64,000 nucleotides of DNA, from assembly GCA_024663395.1 (NCBI GenBank), contig JANFAH010000002.1, positions 2,914,001 to 2,978,000 on the forward strand, given 5' to 3'. The notes beneath the pieces were generated by a model that was given only the letters and a program-made list of their open reading frames with translations, had not been told where the DNA came from and ran no database searches. Numbering within the stretch: the first letter of the stretch is position 1; every line of letters begins with the position of its first letter. Both the position numbers and the translations under genes were made by a program. This document shows positions 47,118-59,304 of this stretch, one piece after another. Source of the stretch: Pisolithus tinctorius (taxonomy: Eukaryota; Basidiomycota; Agaricomycetes; Boletales; Pisolithaceae).

Positions 47118-48518
47118 ATGTCTGCGACGACAGCAACGACGACGACGGCGACGGAAACGATACGGATGCTGTCAGAATCAGATGGCGTCTTGCCACTGAA
47201 GGCAGACTCCTCCGGCGGGTCTCTTTCGTCCACAGATGTGCACCTCCAGTCGCTATACAACCCTGCTGCGAGGGCTTTTCTTCATCACGATCATGTTGTT
47301 GCTGAGAACCTTATTGCATCTGCTTTCACAATATTGCGGCCACCCATGGTCCCTGCCCCCGACAGCTTGGACTCTCATCGCCGCAAGTGGGACATTCTCC
47401 GCATTACTTTGGAGACTACAGCCTACACCGCCCCTTCAGACCGCGATGCTCTACCACCTGCTCTTCGTGAGACCATGACGTTGTCGCCACAGTTATTTGT
47501 TAACACCGCCCATGCGCGTTCGCTCTCACTTTTTACGCCGTCTTCGTTACCACGTAGACCTTCCTCTGCGTTCCTACCCTATCAAGTCCTCATTACCCTC
47601 GCTGCGTCCAGTCTCAAAGTTAACTGTCCAGCAGTTGGCAGGGAGATAGTGGAGGACTGGCTTGCCAATCGCGGCCAGTATGATTACGTCCCTTCAACGC
47701 GGGAGGCTTACGAAAAAGTCCTCGAACTGTATTGCCTCCATATCTTACCCGCTCTCCAGGAATGGGAATATTCAAAGGAATTTCTTCAATTTGAGATTGA
47801 ACTACCACACGAGAAACGAATCGTAAGTTGTACATATTCTGGGAGTTGAATTACACTGAATCACATATTTCAGGAGTTTCAGAAGAATATTGAAAATCTT
47901 CAGGGGCGTGCCGGAAAAGGTCTGCCCGCACAAACGCCAGCGTGTTCTAATTCCTCTCTACGTCCGTCTTCCCCTACACCTTCGTCATCCTCCTCGAGCT
48001 CTTCAATGTCCACACTTTCTACTCGTACCGTAACCCCAATGTCAAGGCTGTCCTCTGCCCAATCTAAGCCCAGAACGCCCTCAACAACATCAGTGGCGTC
48101 CGCAGCGTCTGATGCTACGGTCAAGAGGCGTCCATTCGAGCAACACCAAAGGGGTCACACGCCTCCTGTCAGGGCAAGTCCAAGTGCAAGTCTCGTGCGA
48201 AAAGCACGAACGAGCACTTCCGTGGTGGAAACATCCGAGCCACCAAACCTTCTAGCATTGATACGAGCATATCTATACAGATGCTTCACAGTGAACCGGT
48301 TTACAGCGCTTTCGGTACTATTTTTGCTGCTGCCGGTGCTGTCGTACTTGATCCGCCTTCGGCGTACTCGAGGGAGCAATATACCAGCCTCAACGACGGA
48401 TCAGGTAAAACGACGGCTGCTCGACAGCCGAAATGACTCCTTCGTACGAAGGATGTGGGACGAAATAGTTAAGGCTGTTACCGACACAGTCCGAATGGGA
48501 GGAAGCGGACTGGTCTAG
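47118..48518 (+). CDS. Tail-anchored PEX26-like protein
   Basis: Exons 47118-47822 and 47874-48518 give 449 residues. The N-terminal 240 residues look helical, with REAYEKVLELYCLHILPAL and EWEYSKEFLQFEIELPHEKR reminiscent of the TPR-like part of PEX26. A Ser-rich linker follows, then one hydrophobic segment near the C-terminus (LSVLFLLLPVLSYLI) flanked by basic residues (RLRRTRG), the mark of a tail-anchored protein. PEX26/Pex15 anchors the PEX1-PEX6 ATPase at the peroxisome. The assignment rests on layout and weak similarity only. Alternative: an unrelated tail-anchored ER or mitochondrial protein. Confidence 0.55.
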
Positions 48519-49181
48519 GAGAGGCGAGAATACCAGCAAGTGGGCGTTGTCCCGTTTTATTTTTATTTTGACCATCGTCATAGCCCTGTACTGCGCAGCC
48601 AGCCAGTTACCAAGCTCTTTGTAATTTCCGTCTCTGTTCATATCTTCTGTCCTGGTCTCACTCTCGCCCTTCGCTATCAACCTCTTCGTTGCTGCTGCGG
48701 CTTTTTGATTAACAGATGCACAAAATTAGGACACCAAGAGGAACCGAGCTGTGGAGATCATATCTTCTGATCCTTCTGTAAGAGAATCGGACCGCGTGAC
48801 ACTGTACAATCCTCGTATCGTCCGATTTCTTGCGTAGAACAACATGGTAGGGGATTCTAGCAGCTTCCGGGGCATCCAAGTCCTCCCTGACCGTTCGTGA
48901 GAGCAACCGACACGGCATCAGGGGCTTACCGCCGAAAATCGATGTGGGCCAATTCAAGTCGAGGACAATAACGCGGGGTTCACGGTAGTCCAGAGATGAT
49001 GCGTTGAAACCCAGATATGGTGATGAGCACCCCACAAATCGTCAACGCAGCAAGATCTTTTCCGTCGCCTGACATGTGCACTACGCAGAGAGGGGCTGGG
49101 TCGGGTTGGGGTGAATCTCAACATCGGGACAAACAAACCTACCATGAATTGGTTATCCGTAACTGAGTTCAGATCTTTTTC
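48519..49181. other. Intergenic between convergent genes
   Basis: 660 bases of 3' flanking sequence, with short frames only. Nothing recognised. Confidence 0.5.
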
Positions 49182-50134
49182 CTAGAGCCTTTGACGTTTC
49201 ACAACGGGGGAACCAAATGGCGGATGCTCTTCAACATTCCATACTTCTTTGGGGAGATTCCTCGGAGAAAGATCGTAGACCCGTGCACCACCACTCCTCT
49301 CAAACATTCTAAGCTGATTTGAGTCACATATGAACGCATACTTGTCATTCGCTCCCTCGTAATGGATATGGTCAAGAGTCTGACGGTGGTGCCGGCTTTG
49401 AATGCTACTGATGGTTTCAACCAAGCGACCCTGTGAGGCGTCCCACAGATAGGCGTTTTCTACACCTGAAGCCAGTAAAGTCAGATGCGAGAGGCGGAAA
49501 GCTCGAGTGTTTTCTGGCATGCGAAGAAGTGCCCAGGGCCTAAAGCGGCCATGATGAGTTGAAGCATGCCAGCAGGGGATTTCGTCAGTCCACGCTGAAA
49601 GCATATCTGAGTCTGGTGGGGATAGAGTGCAGAGATCTTCGTTGGGTACATCGAGCACACGGCGCCGAACTTCCTTGCAATTGTCGTGTCGGTTGAATAC
49701 GAGGTACCCGTGATCATATTTGCAGTCAGCGTATTCAACAACGTGAGATTGCCAAACGCTGTCAGGAGGGGCTTCACTTTATGAAATATAAGAAAGTGTT
49801 TGCTGACGGGAAGAAGGCCGCAAAGCGGGGTGTTGCCCTCCAAGTCAGTAACCAAGAAACGTCCCCTCTGACCGGTGGTGATCACTAATCCAAGATCCTC
49901 GTCGACTTTGATACGATGTACGCTAGTCCCGGATGCTGGAAGGTCTTCGATACATGGTGGTCCCCAACCCCATTCTATCCGGAGCTCACGACGACCTGAA
50001 GAAATTATAAGCACATGGCTGGGAAAACATGCGGGTAACCAACGAAATGATTTCCAGTCGGTTCCCGAGCATGGAGGTTGCAGTGCTAAATCGCCGACAT
50101 GTCGTTACCAGAGTCAAGATCATTTTATGTAATA
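49182..50134 (-). CDS. F-box/WD-like protein, N-terminus missing or unresolved
   Basis: Minus-strand frames read in order: TDWKSFRWLPACFPSH, then LRIEWGWGPPCIEDLPASGT, VHRIKVDEDLGLVITTGQRG, TDLEGNTPLCGL, then HVVEYADCKYDHGYLVF and AFRLSHLTLLASGVENAYLW, ending in VVKRQRL. The string pattern (WGWGPP, then value-reading strands with D-x-G-x-L-V) is typical of basidiomycete F-box proteins with a beta-propeller. No F-box is found upstream; the gene would run into the eIF3g promoter 130 bp away. One junction near 49790 does not keep phase. A 5'-truncated or decayed gene is likely. Confidence 0.45.
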
Positions 50135-50260
50135 ACCCCTATAAGGAAATATCTGGCGCCTCGAAAATCTGCGAAATATGGTCACGTGATTCACCGCAGG
50201 CGTGCTGTAGAGCTGTCATCGAACGCAAAAACCCCATCGCGAACTCCAAAACCTCACAAG

Positions 50261-51661
50261 ATGGCCGTCCCAACGTATGTACTGTAGCGTTTAATTACGC
50301 TATGCTACTGGGTACTGATACACAGGCTTGCAAACAGCGCGCAGAAAACATCGTGGGCCGACGATGTCGACGAACTCGGTATGTATTATCTGCCCTGTGT
50401 ACTCGAGTACCTCGTGGGGAAGAAGCTCGTTCTTGAGTTTTTCTCGGTCGATTGACTTGCACTGCGCTCTTTTTTTTTTTTTGCGGTATCGTTCGCGCGG
50501 ATTCGATGATGACGGATACCTTCGTCAACAGATCAACCCAATATAATCGAAGATTACGTGGACGAGAATGGGATCCGTGTCACCGTCGAATGTACTATTA
50601 ACGACGAGGGAAAGAAAGTCAAGGTCGGTTTTGTTCTTGTGCTTTTCTTGCTTTCTTTCCCTATCATTTTGTTGTTCAACTACCTATGTTAATCCGATTC
50701 CCGTCGACTCCGATAATGGATAGATAACCCGAAAAATCAAACGTACACTCCAAAAGTCCGTCGTCGAGCACGCTGTTGCCGAACGCAAAAAGTGGGCCAA
50801 ATTCGGCAAGGAGAGAGGGAACAAAGAAGGCCCGGATCACGCTACGACGACAGTCGGCGAGAACGTTACGCTCAAGATAAGTGCCGGTAACAAAGTACGT
50901 AGACTTTTGTGCTACTTTTTATCACATTGGACATTGTTTACTACTCGTGACGCAGTCCTCGGAACCGGAACCATCCGCAGAACAAACGATCAAGGCTGAG
51001 CTTGCGAAAGCAGGAGGCGGAAAAGTCTCTTGTAGACTTTGTAAAGGAGACCATTTCACAGCAAAATGTCCTTATAAGGACCATCTTGCAGGGCTGGAAA
51101 CATCAGGTACGTCGAAACTTTATCATGTTTTCTGAATTGATCAGGGGTTGACAAATCATTGAAAGACACTCCTGACGAAGGTACATTTGCGAGTGCTGCA
51201 GCGGAACCCGCGCCGGCACCTACGACAGGCAAGTACGTCCCTCCCTCGATGCGCACTCGTGGGCCAGGCGAATCGATGCCGCGGGGTTCGGGTGCCGGTG
51301 GGCCAGGCACGCGCGATGAGTTCCCCACGCTACGTGTGACCAATATCTCCGAAGAAACCCAAGAGAACGATCTACGCGAGCTCTTTGGAGCATTCGGTCG
51401 CGTCATCCGTGTGTATGTCGGGAGGGATAGAGAGACGGGTGTCGGTAAAGGTTTTGCTTTCGTGAGCTTTGAGGACCGGGTGAGTGCGCAGAAAGCGATG
51501 GAGAAGTTGAATGGGAAGGGGTATGACAATTTGATTTTGAGCGTGCAGTGGTCACGTGAGTGTGGTTTCTTTCTCGGCTGAATCTCACGGTTTTTTGTCG
51601 ATTTATGGTCAAGTGCTGATGGTATTTCTTTGCTGCAGAACCGAGACCTGATGGTCGATGA
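50261..51661 (+). CDS. TIF35: Translation initiation factor eIF3 subunit G
   Basis: Exons 50261-50274, 50326-50378, 50532-50623, 50724-50894, 50956-51106, 51145-51555 and 51639-51661 give 304 residues. eIF3g sits on the 40S mRNA entry side and promotes scanning. Marks: TSWADDVDEL at the start, RKIKRTLQKSVVEHAVAERK, a CCHC-like zinc knuckle CRLCKGDHFTAKCPY, and a C-terminal RRM with RNP2 LRVTNIS and RNP1 GKGFAFVSF. It ends in WSQPRPDGR, the usual tail. The first coding exon is 14 nt. One intron is 38 nt (51107-51144). All domains complete. Confidence 0.95.
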
Positions 51662-52095
51662 TTGCTGTCTTGGAGATCCATTTCAGTATCTGTACCCATA
51701 TGTATCGAACCCACTAATACCAGATCAGCGAGATGCTAAACCATGACATTCCGTAGGCGCGTGGAATCTAGTCTATAAATCCAATTCAAGTCCTGTTTTC
51801 GGTTCGTCGGCGGTACCCAGAGACCTTTATATATGGCGCATGTAACCGGTAGACCGGCTGTACTTACACGGTGTTCACGCTAGACAATCAAGCTCGAAAG
51901 CTTTGAAGGGTTACCGAGGGAATGGAGCTCGAACTCGTCAATTGGTGCCTCGGGTACGATTCCAGTTAGCTTGAAGTAAAGGGTAGACAAGACATCTCGA
52001 CATTTGCATGTAGGCCAAATATAGTCAAACTCAAACTTTTGCTATAGTATGTACGAGTCTACGATTTTGGAGGCTGTCTCGCAAGGACTCAGAGA
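51662..52095. other. Intergenic before PWP1
   Basis: 434 bases with no gene, expected to hold the eIF3g 3' UTR and the PWP1 promoter. Confidence 0.5.
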
Positions 52096-54114
52096 ATGAG
52101 TAGCCTCATATCCTGCGTTGCATGGTAAGCTAAGCTCGATGTCTGCGTTGTTTCTCCCCGCGAGCTTTTCAGGGTTAAACGGGGCGCGGCGGCGCAACAT
52201 CCACGAAAGTATGTTCTCGATGAGAAGGAATTGGAGAGAGTCAGTGCCCTTGCACACATCGAGCTTGAAGATGCACGGGTAGAGCTGGAACGCGCACACA
52301 AGGCTGCGATAAAAATGGGAAAAGGTGCAGAAGGTGAGGAGGCGGATGATAACGACGAAGACGAGGATGAGGACCAGTGGGTCGAGTAAGTCTCCGGCGT
52401 GCTTCATTCTCTGAGGTCGACTAAGGTGCTGAGCAAGTGAGGAGGAGGACTCGATGGCTATAGATGAAGAAAAGCCCAACAAACCTGCAGAACCCTCTGC
52501 AAAAACGGACGATTTGTCCCAGTATAACCTTGATGACTATGATGACGACGACGAAGCTACAGGCGGTGGGTAGGTGGACGCGGCTATAGATCCTTGCTTA
52601 TGGGTCCCTAGGCTTCGGACCGTTCAGCAACATCAAGGGTTTGACCTTTCACCGCGATAATGCGGATGATCCTTACATCACCACGAAAGAGGTCTGTGGG
52701 TTATTTTAGAGTATATAGCTGCATACTCAAGCTTACTTAGGACCCTGAAGACGAGGAGAGGGAAGAACTAGAGATTCTTCCAACTGACAACCTCATTGTC
52801 GCTGCCAAAACCGAAGACGATGTCTCACAATTGGAGATCTATGTTTATGACGACTCTCAAGAGAATCTCTACGTTCATCATGATCTCATGCTCCCTAACT
52901 TCCCTTTGTGCCTTGAATGGCTTGACTTCTCACCTGCTTCGTCTTCTGGAATGGAAACGGACGGACCCGCCAAGTTTGGTAATTATATCGCTGTCGGGAC
53001 GATGGACCCTGAAATCGAGATATGGTCGCTCGATGTCATAGAAAGCATGTACCCGGACATGGTCCTTGGGCGACCCGACAAAACCACCGCCCATGTTCCC
53101 GTACCGGTGGGCACGGGAAAGAAGAAGCGGAAGAAGATGAAGCAACGGCCGCGGTCTAGCGTACACCATGTTGACGCTGTATTGGGCCTCTCGTGGAACA
53201 AGACGCATAGACATATGTTAGCCTCTGCGTCAGCAGACCAGACGGTAAAACTATGGGATCTCAGCCGCACACCCGTGGCAGACGAAGAGGGGACTGGGGA
53301 AAGCGTGCCTGCTGTGCGGAGCTTTGAAGTGCACAAGGACAAAGTACAGGCTGTCCAGTGGAACGAAAGGGAACCTACTGTTTTGTTGTCTGGAAGCTAT
53401 GACCGGACGGTACGTGTGTTCGATTCGAGAGCACCAGACACTGGGGTCGGTTCCGTGCTTGGTTCGGACGTTGAAGCTATTAGATGGGATCCATGGGAGT
53501 CCCATGCGTTCTACGTAAGCTTTCAGTTTGCCGACAGGTCTGAAACCCCTAATACGGGATACAGGTTTCCCTGGAGAACGGTCTCGTGCTTAATTTTGAT
53601 GCGCGCACGTTACCCACAGACCTAGCATCTCCATCCCCTGCGCGGTTCACAGTTTCCGCGCATGACGGCGCGGCCTCGGCACTGGACGTCAATCCATTGA
53701 TTCGTGGTTGTATATGTACAGGAGGTGCCGACAAGGTAGTCAAGGTCTGGAATGTCGACCAAACCGAAGGTAGCAAGCCGTCGGTGAGCATGGTGGCTTC
53801 AAGAAACATGGAAGTTGTGGGTATCGACTTTACGGTTTATGATTCAACCTCACGCTAGTGATTTATAGGGAAAAGTCTTTTCGGCAGTTTTCTCTCCAGA
53901 CGATCCTCTCACTATTGCTGCTGCGGGTTCAAAAGCTAAGCTACAGATCTGGGACGTTGGCGCCAACGCTGGTGCGAGGAAAGCTTTTGCATCAAAATTG
54001 GTGGAAGCTGGGAAGATGATAAAAGAAAGAGAAAGCAGCGGCCTGATCGGCGTTGTCAGTGATGACGAGGAAGATACCGATGCGGATGGAGACGCAGGCG
54101 AAGATGATTCATAA
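52096..54114 (+). CDS. PWP1: WD40 ribosome-biogenesis factor PWP1
   Basis: Exons 52096-52124, 52173-52385, 52438-52565, 52612-52691, 52741-53514, 53565-53816 and 53869-54114 give 573 residues. PWP1 is a nucleolar WD-repeat protein needed for 60S assembly. The start MSSLISCVAWVKRG matches the family. An acidic stretch (DEDEDEDQWVDEEED) follows, then GFGPFSNIKGLTFHRDNADDPYI and WD repeats: HVDAVLGLSWNKTHRHMLAS, ADQTVKLWDL, VLLSGSYDRTVRVFD, GADKVVKVWNV, SKAKLQIWDVG. The C-terminus is acidic. It is convergent with eIF3j, only 35 bp between stop codons, so the transcripts must overlap at their 3' ends. Confidence 0.95.
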
Positions 54115-54149
54115 AGTTGAGATTTTACGTAGTAAACATGCAGGGTATT

Positions 54150-55131
54150 CTACATGAAGTCATCTGGGTTGTTTCCAAAGTCGTCCAAGGGCTCATCATA
54201 GACCGCGGTGTCGAATCTGGCACAGATCTAAGTCACAAAACAGTGAACAGGCGGGATGCAACGAACTTATGCGCCGCTTTGACAGAACCCAAGGCAGGCT
54301 TTGCTGCCGTCTTAGTTTTCTTCTTTCCACTTGCCTTCTCTCTTTGTTCCTTCTGCTTCTCGTTTGCTAGTGTTGTGAGGCCACTTGCGGCCTTACGAAC
54401 CTCCGTGTCCTTGAGAGGCTCTGCCAGTTGACGGACGTGGTATTCAACGAATGTAGGGTAGAGGGGTTTGTTCTGCAGCCGTGCGATGATGACTTCGATG
54501 ATCTTGGAAGACAGACTCTGGAAGTCCTCCTTAGTCCTAGGTTCGAATGACAGTAGTGCATCCAACTCTTTGGATGATGTTCCTGAGATCGTACGTCGGT
54601 CAAGAACAGAGATAGTGAATCATGAGATCTATACCTCCTAGGCCGGCTGCGCCGAATAATGCAGCAGTGTTGTCCAGGTCAGCTTTTATCTCCCTCTCTC
54701 TGTCGAGACGCGCCTTTTCCCTGGGATCGAGAACGGCATCCTCGTCATATTCGACATCGTCACCTGCAGCTGCGCGTGCCGCTTTGGCGGCCTCCTTTTC
54801 TGCTAGCTTGGCTTTAAGGGTTCCCTTTTTTTTAGGAGGAGCCACCGTTGCGGCGGCTTTAGGCTGTTCCTCCTCTTCTGATCCTGAGGAAGCTTCCCAG
54901 TCGCTCTACCAGTAAAGTGATCAGAAACATTTTGAAACATCCATGGAAAAAAGACATGTACAGCAGGTTCTGATTCCTCCTCGTCCTCGCCATCCCACTT
55001 CTTCACGGGTCTCTTTGCTATCGATGGAGGGACGGCAGGTAGTTCATCTTCGGAAGCTTCTGTTCTCCATCGTAGTGAGCCGATAACGATGAGAGCGCCA
55101 GATACGCAGACTACACACCCCAATCTGACAT
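54150..55131 (-). CDS. HCR1: Translation initiation factor eIF3 subunit J
   Basis: Minus-strand exons are 55131-55119, 55059-54962, 54905-54635, 54582-54267 and 54216-54150, giving 254 residues. eIF3j is a loosely bound eIF3 subunit at the 40S decoding center. The start is MSDWEASEDE, followed by acidic strings, KKWDGEDEEE, PPKKKGTLKAKLAEKE, the coiled-coil DPREKARLDREREIKADLDN, KELDALLSFEPRTKEDF and LYPTFVEYHVRQLAE. The end is YDEPLDDFGNNPDDFM, the usual C-terminus, reached by a last intron (54217-54266); without it the frame closes early at about 54233. The first coding exon is 13 nt. Confidence 0.95.
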
Positions 55132-55282
55132 CTTTGCTTTTGCTAGTGTACAAATTATACGGAATGTGGACGGATCAGACGACTACTAGGAGTAATGGTT
55201 AGTGTATTGAAAGCGTTCATACGCCATTTGCGATCATTGTGTCGTGACCCACGTGGCTTGAATTGTCACCGAAGTACAAGCC

Positions 55283-56104
55283 ATGGCTACCACCAGGCAA
55301 GTCCGCTGCGTTCCAAGCACTCAAAAAATATCTGAACATTCTCCCATTTTATAGCTCAAAGCTATTGCAGCTTGCCATTCCATTGGTCAAATCGCATGGA
55401 TTCACCAGAGAAGCCCTGTCACAGTCTGTACTCTATCTACCAAAACCGCACACAGAACCTCTTCCGGACACGGCAATATCAGCGCTGTTCGGGAAGGGTG
55501 ATGATGCGAGAAGGACACTGTTGAACGCGTGGTTGGAAGATGCGCGACGCCGTATGAGAGAGGAGGCAGGCTCGTCCGAGCCACGCCCGCCGTGTATACG
55601 GCACGTCTTGCGTTCGCGGCTGACCATGAACGAACCGGTTCTCGACCACCTTCCCGAGGTATGTGGCTCATGGAACCCCTAGCTGCGAAGGAACGAGTCC
55701 TCTGATTCTCGTTGGAGGCATTCGCTTTGCTTGCGACGTCTTCCAGCGTGTTGCCAGTTGACCCATCACCGATAATGATGCACGCGGCGTATGTCGCGGA
55801 CGACGCGTGTTGGATAGCAGATCCCTCTGCTAAAGAGGTGAGTCGATATCCACCATCTTTCTCTTACGACCCGACACATAGTTGAGTGCAGTTATCGTGG
55901 TACACGCGTCGCGCATCGCTGTCTACCGTCTATCTGACTGCCGAACTCCACCAGCTCACGTCCCCAAAGACAGCGGAGTCTTTCCTTGACTACCTCCTCG
56001 ACAACAGGGACACTGTCGAAGAGGTGATCCAGGAGGTCGCACTTTATGGTGAATATATTTTCAAGAGCTGGAAGGGTATTTTGAGGAGCTCGGGTATATT
56101 ATAG
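55283..56104 (+). CDS. COQ9: Ubiquinone biosynthesis protein COQ9
   Basis: Exons 55283-55296, 55355-55658, 55718-55837 and 55892-56104 give 216 residues. COQ9 is a lipid-binding protein that delivers intermediates to COQ7 in the mitochondrial coenzyme Q complex. Marks: LLQLAIPLVKSHGFTREAL, LFGKGDDARRTLLNAWL, MHAAYVADDACWIADPSAKE and LSWYTRRASLSTVYLTAELH. The Trp and the TetR-like helices are present. The first intron is GC-AG after a 14-nt first exon (MATTS). With this start the mitochondrial presequence is very short or missing; an upstream start in another exon is possible. It is 151 bp from divergent eIF3j. Confidence 0.9.
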
Positions 56105-56317
56105 AGAAAGTCGGAAAGCCATGAGGATGGTTAAACAGGCGAATCCCAAGCGCGCAACTTCATTTACCCTTGGTCTACGTGGCTTCTATTCCAAAAAAGA
56201 CGCGTATAAGGATACAAATTGAATTGATATGTAGGATTGCGATTGAAGTGGGCCAGAACATATATCGAGGTGCGTGGAACGTAGGTGATAGTCATAATCG
56301 AGAAAACGTTGGGTAGA

Positions 56318-57274
56318 TCATGCCCAGTTGTCGATAAGAGAATCGCGCATCTCGCCAATAATTGCTGACGAGTTTTGACCTTGGAGCTCTGTGGACGATG
56401 GTGAATATCTCGGTACAAAGCTCCCACTCCATGGAGGACGCACTGAAAGCAGCTTCAATGACACTTATTTCTGTCGCTGTCGTATCCAGACCAGTAAATG
56501 CACACCAGTCATTGACAACCAATCCGGCACCAATGACGTCCGAGCCACGGTTGACCGTGCCAGCCTGCTTCTTTCAGGAAACTGGACAAACTCGGTGACA
56601 AGTCAAGAACGCACCACTATTGGGACTTGCAACAAACTACTTAGTTCATTCTGGTCCTGAATACTCGTCTTTGGATGCACCAGACCGCCTTGATTGCTAA
56701 TTGCACAGTAGCTTCCGACGAGAACGTTATCGGCAATCGTCTGCCGGAAGACTTCGACTTTGAGGACATCCGCGATGATTTCCTCGGTTTCCCGGTCAAT
56801 TTCTGGGTGAACCAAAGCGATGTAGTCGTTGCATGCAACTACATTTCCAAGGGCAGAAAGACGCTCCTCGACTCGCTGAATTGCAACGGGATCGGGAAGG
56901 GAATTTCGTAGGTGCTGGAGTTCCTGATCTGTCGTTGTCGAAGGAACGAGCAGACCATGTCGGTTCCCTGGAGAGTGTCCACGAGTTCATAGGGATCCCT
57001 GTCAGCGTGCGGGAAGCTCACCTGCGGTCATCCGACCCACAATCCGGGTGCCGGCAATGGTCGTGTGGACGATGGGAATGACATCGCCGAGTTCGCTCTC
57101 GAATGCAGAGTAGAAGTTTGTACTGGCTTGAATCGCAGTCAAGCAGTAGGTATTGGTAAGTTTGGAGAACACTCCGATGTCACTGCTGTTCTCGAACTGG
57201 ATGCCTACGAGATAGCGGTTAGATCTTTCTTGTGTGTGCGTTACATACTGATAACGATACGCACGGGTCGCCAT
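56318..57274 (-). CDS. TIF6: Ribosome anti-association factor eIF6
   Basis: Minus-strand exons are 57274-57265, 57204-57022, 56967-56615, 56564-56444 and 56379-56318, giving 242 residues, near the usual 245. eIF6 binds the 60S subunit, is needed for its assembly, and blocks joining to 40S. The pentein repeats are visible: [94 protein letters not shown] and [20 protein letters not shown]. The C-terminus ends in a short Ser/Asp tail. The first coding exon is 10 nt. Very highly conserved; identity is certain. Confidence 0.97.
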
Positions 57275-57552
57275 GGCTGTAAATTCGTTTTCGGGTACAG
57301 CACCAGTCACTTTTATCGTGGTTTTTGAGGTTAGAGGGATGTTACAACTGGCCAGATAGCGACCTGGCTTGGAGGTGAGTTATCTTGGAGTTGATCGCTG
57401 AGGGGGAAGGGTATATGTACTGTCGGTATATTTTCGTACACCGGCTATTACGTACCTACAAGCGAGTTCAGGGTCAGTCGAACTCATTACGACCGGTTCC
57501 GCTCATCCTCACTCACTCGGTGTCAACACTCGAGTCAGAACAAAAAAAAATA

Positions 57553-59304
57553 ATGCTACGGCTGGCACACCGAGGCTGTTCTTCCAGGGTTCTGTCGAGT
57601 TGGCTGCAGCGACCGCAGTGTCAAGCTTGGACTCGGACTCTCGCTACCCATACACAACAGTCGACGCTGGACGCCAGCTGCTCGGATGACTTTGGGCCCT
57701 TGACGGATATCGAGAAAATCATGGTAAACAGCGTAAAGGTACAGCCAGTATCATTTTAACTGTGTCATCAGAGTCTAACATATCAGCTGCGCTTCAGGCT
57801 ACTGGACCATTCTCATTTGCGACGTACATGCAACTTTGTTTGTCACACCCGATACATGGGTACTATATGAACCCACAACATGCCGTCTTTGGCACCAGAG
57901 GAGATTTCACGACCAGTCCCGAGATCAGTCAAGTGTTCGGCGAGGTATTCTAGTCGCTGTTTCATGCGTTCAGCTTCCTGAGGGATAACGAATGCGTAGG
58001 TACACTGGCGTAGCTAGTGGCGGTATGGATGCTCGAGCGTTGGATGAATTTGGCACCTTCGCAACCGTTCCGCGTTGTTGAGCTGGGTCCCGGACGAGGA
58101 ACTTTGATGGACGACATGCTACGGGTAAACCCCACTGGCCCTCGCCCTCCTTGTTTAGTCAACTCAATACTTGTTTTATAGGTCTTCCGGCAGTTCCCTG
58201 CAGCTCGTGCCAAGCTCACCAATGTGCATCTTGTGGAAACTAGTCCCGCAATGCGTACACTTCAGGAGTCGAAACTTAAGCATATCGTACATAATGGCAG
58301 TCCAGGGCTCGTATGGCATGACGCGCTTGACGACGTTCCGCGCTCGCCAAACACGTATACGATACTCGTCGCACATGAGTTTTTTGACGCCTTACCCGTA
58401 CATCTCATCGAAGTACGATTGGTTGGCTTCGAATGCCATGGTTTGATAAACTGACGGCAGTACACAGAAAACTTCTCATGGTTGGCACGAGGTCCTCATT
58501 GCGCTTTCCAAAGACCAGAGTGTCAGATATACCATCCCTAGTGCACAGTCTACTGGCAGCGTCCTACGTAGTGCCTCACCCGATGGCGCATCAAAACCTC
58601 AAGTTGTGTCTTCCCGCTGGACACCAGTGCTATCGCCCACCCCGACGGCTACATCGACACTTCTTGGTAATGTCTCTCCAAGATTTTCAAAGCTTCCTGT
58701 GGGGTCGCGCATAGAAGTATCTGGTGCAGCCGTCAAGACCGTACGGTCCATTGCGGAGCTCATTACGCACGACGGAGTCGGTGGATGTGCCCTCGTGATT
58801 GACTATGGCGCTGAGCATGCAGTCGGAAATTCACTGAGGGTAGGTCGTCTTGTGCTTAATGGACACGGAAAAGCTGATGCGGAGGGGTCATGCAATGTAG
58901 GCATTCAAAGAACATAAAATTGTAGATATATTCCATCGCCCTGGAGAATGTGACATCACCGCCAATGTTGATTTCGCGTTGTTAAAAGAGTCGTTTGGGC
59001 ACAATGGTTTGTGATCCTTCCATCAGCCTTAACTGTGGTTGCTGACTGTGCGGTAGTCACTCCGTTGGGCACGCTGTGCCAAGGGGAGTTCCTCAAACGT
59101 CTTGGTGTACAACTCCGCGCTGCTTCCCTCATTCGAGCTGCACCTACTACCGAGCGTAAAAAAGCTATTGAAGATGGTGTCAACAGGCTAGTGGACCCTC
59201 TTGGGATGGGTGGCCAGTATGCAGTGCTTGGGATGACGTCGGAAAAGAAAGGTGGGCCGCCACACCAGGGTGTGTGGCCGTTCGTGGATGACAGCAACGC
59301 ATAA
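57553..59304 (+). CDS. NDUFAF7: Complex I assembly methyltransferase NDUFAF7 (MidA)
   Basis: Exons 57553-57738, 57798-57944, 58014-58124, 58182-58412, 58468-58839, 58901-59006 and 59057-59304 give 466 residues. NDUFAF7 dimethylates an Arg of the 49-kDa subunit (NDUFS2) of respiratory complex I in the mitochondrial matrix. The N-terminus (MLRLAHRGCSSRVLSSWL) is a clear presequence. Marks: GDFTTSPEISQVFGE, VVELGPGRGTLMDDML (SAM motif I), HLVETSPAMRTLQ, LVAHEFFDALPVHLIE, LVIDYGAEH, HKIVDIFHRPGECDITANVD, VTPLGTLCQGEFLKRLGV. Once introns are removed no break is seen. It starts 279 bp from divergent eIF6. Confidence 0.93.
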
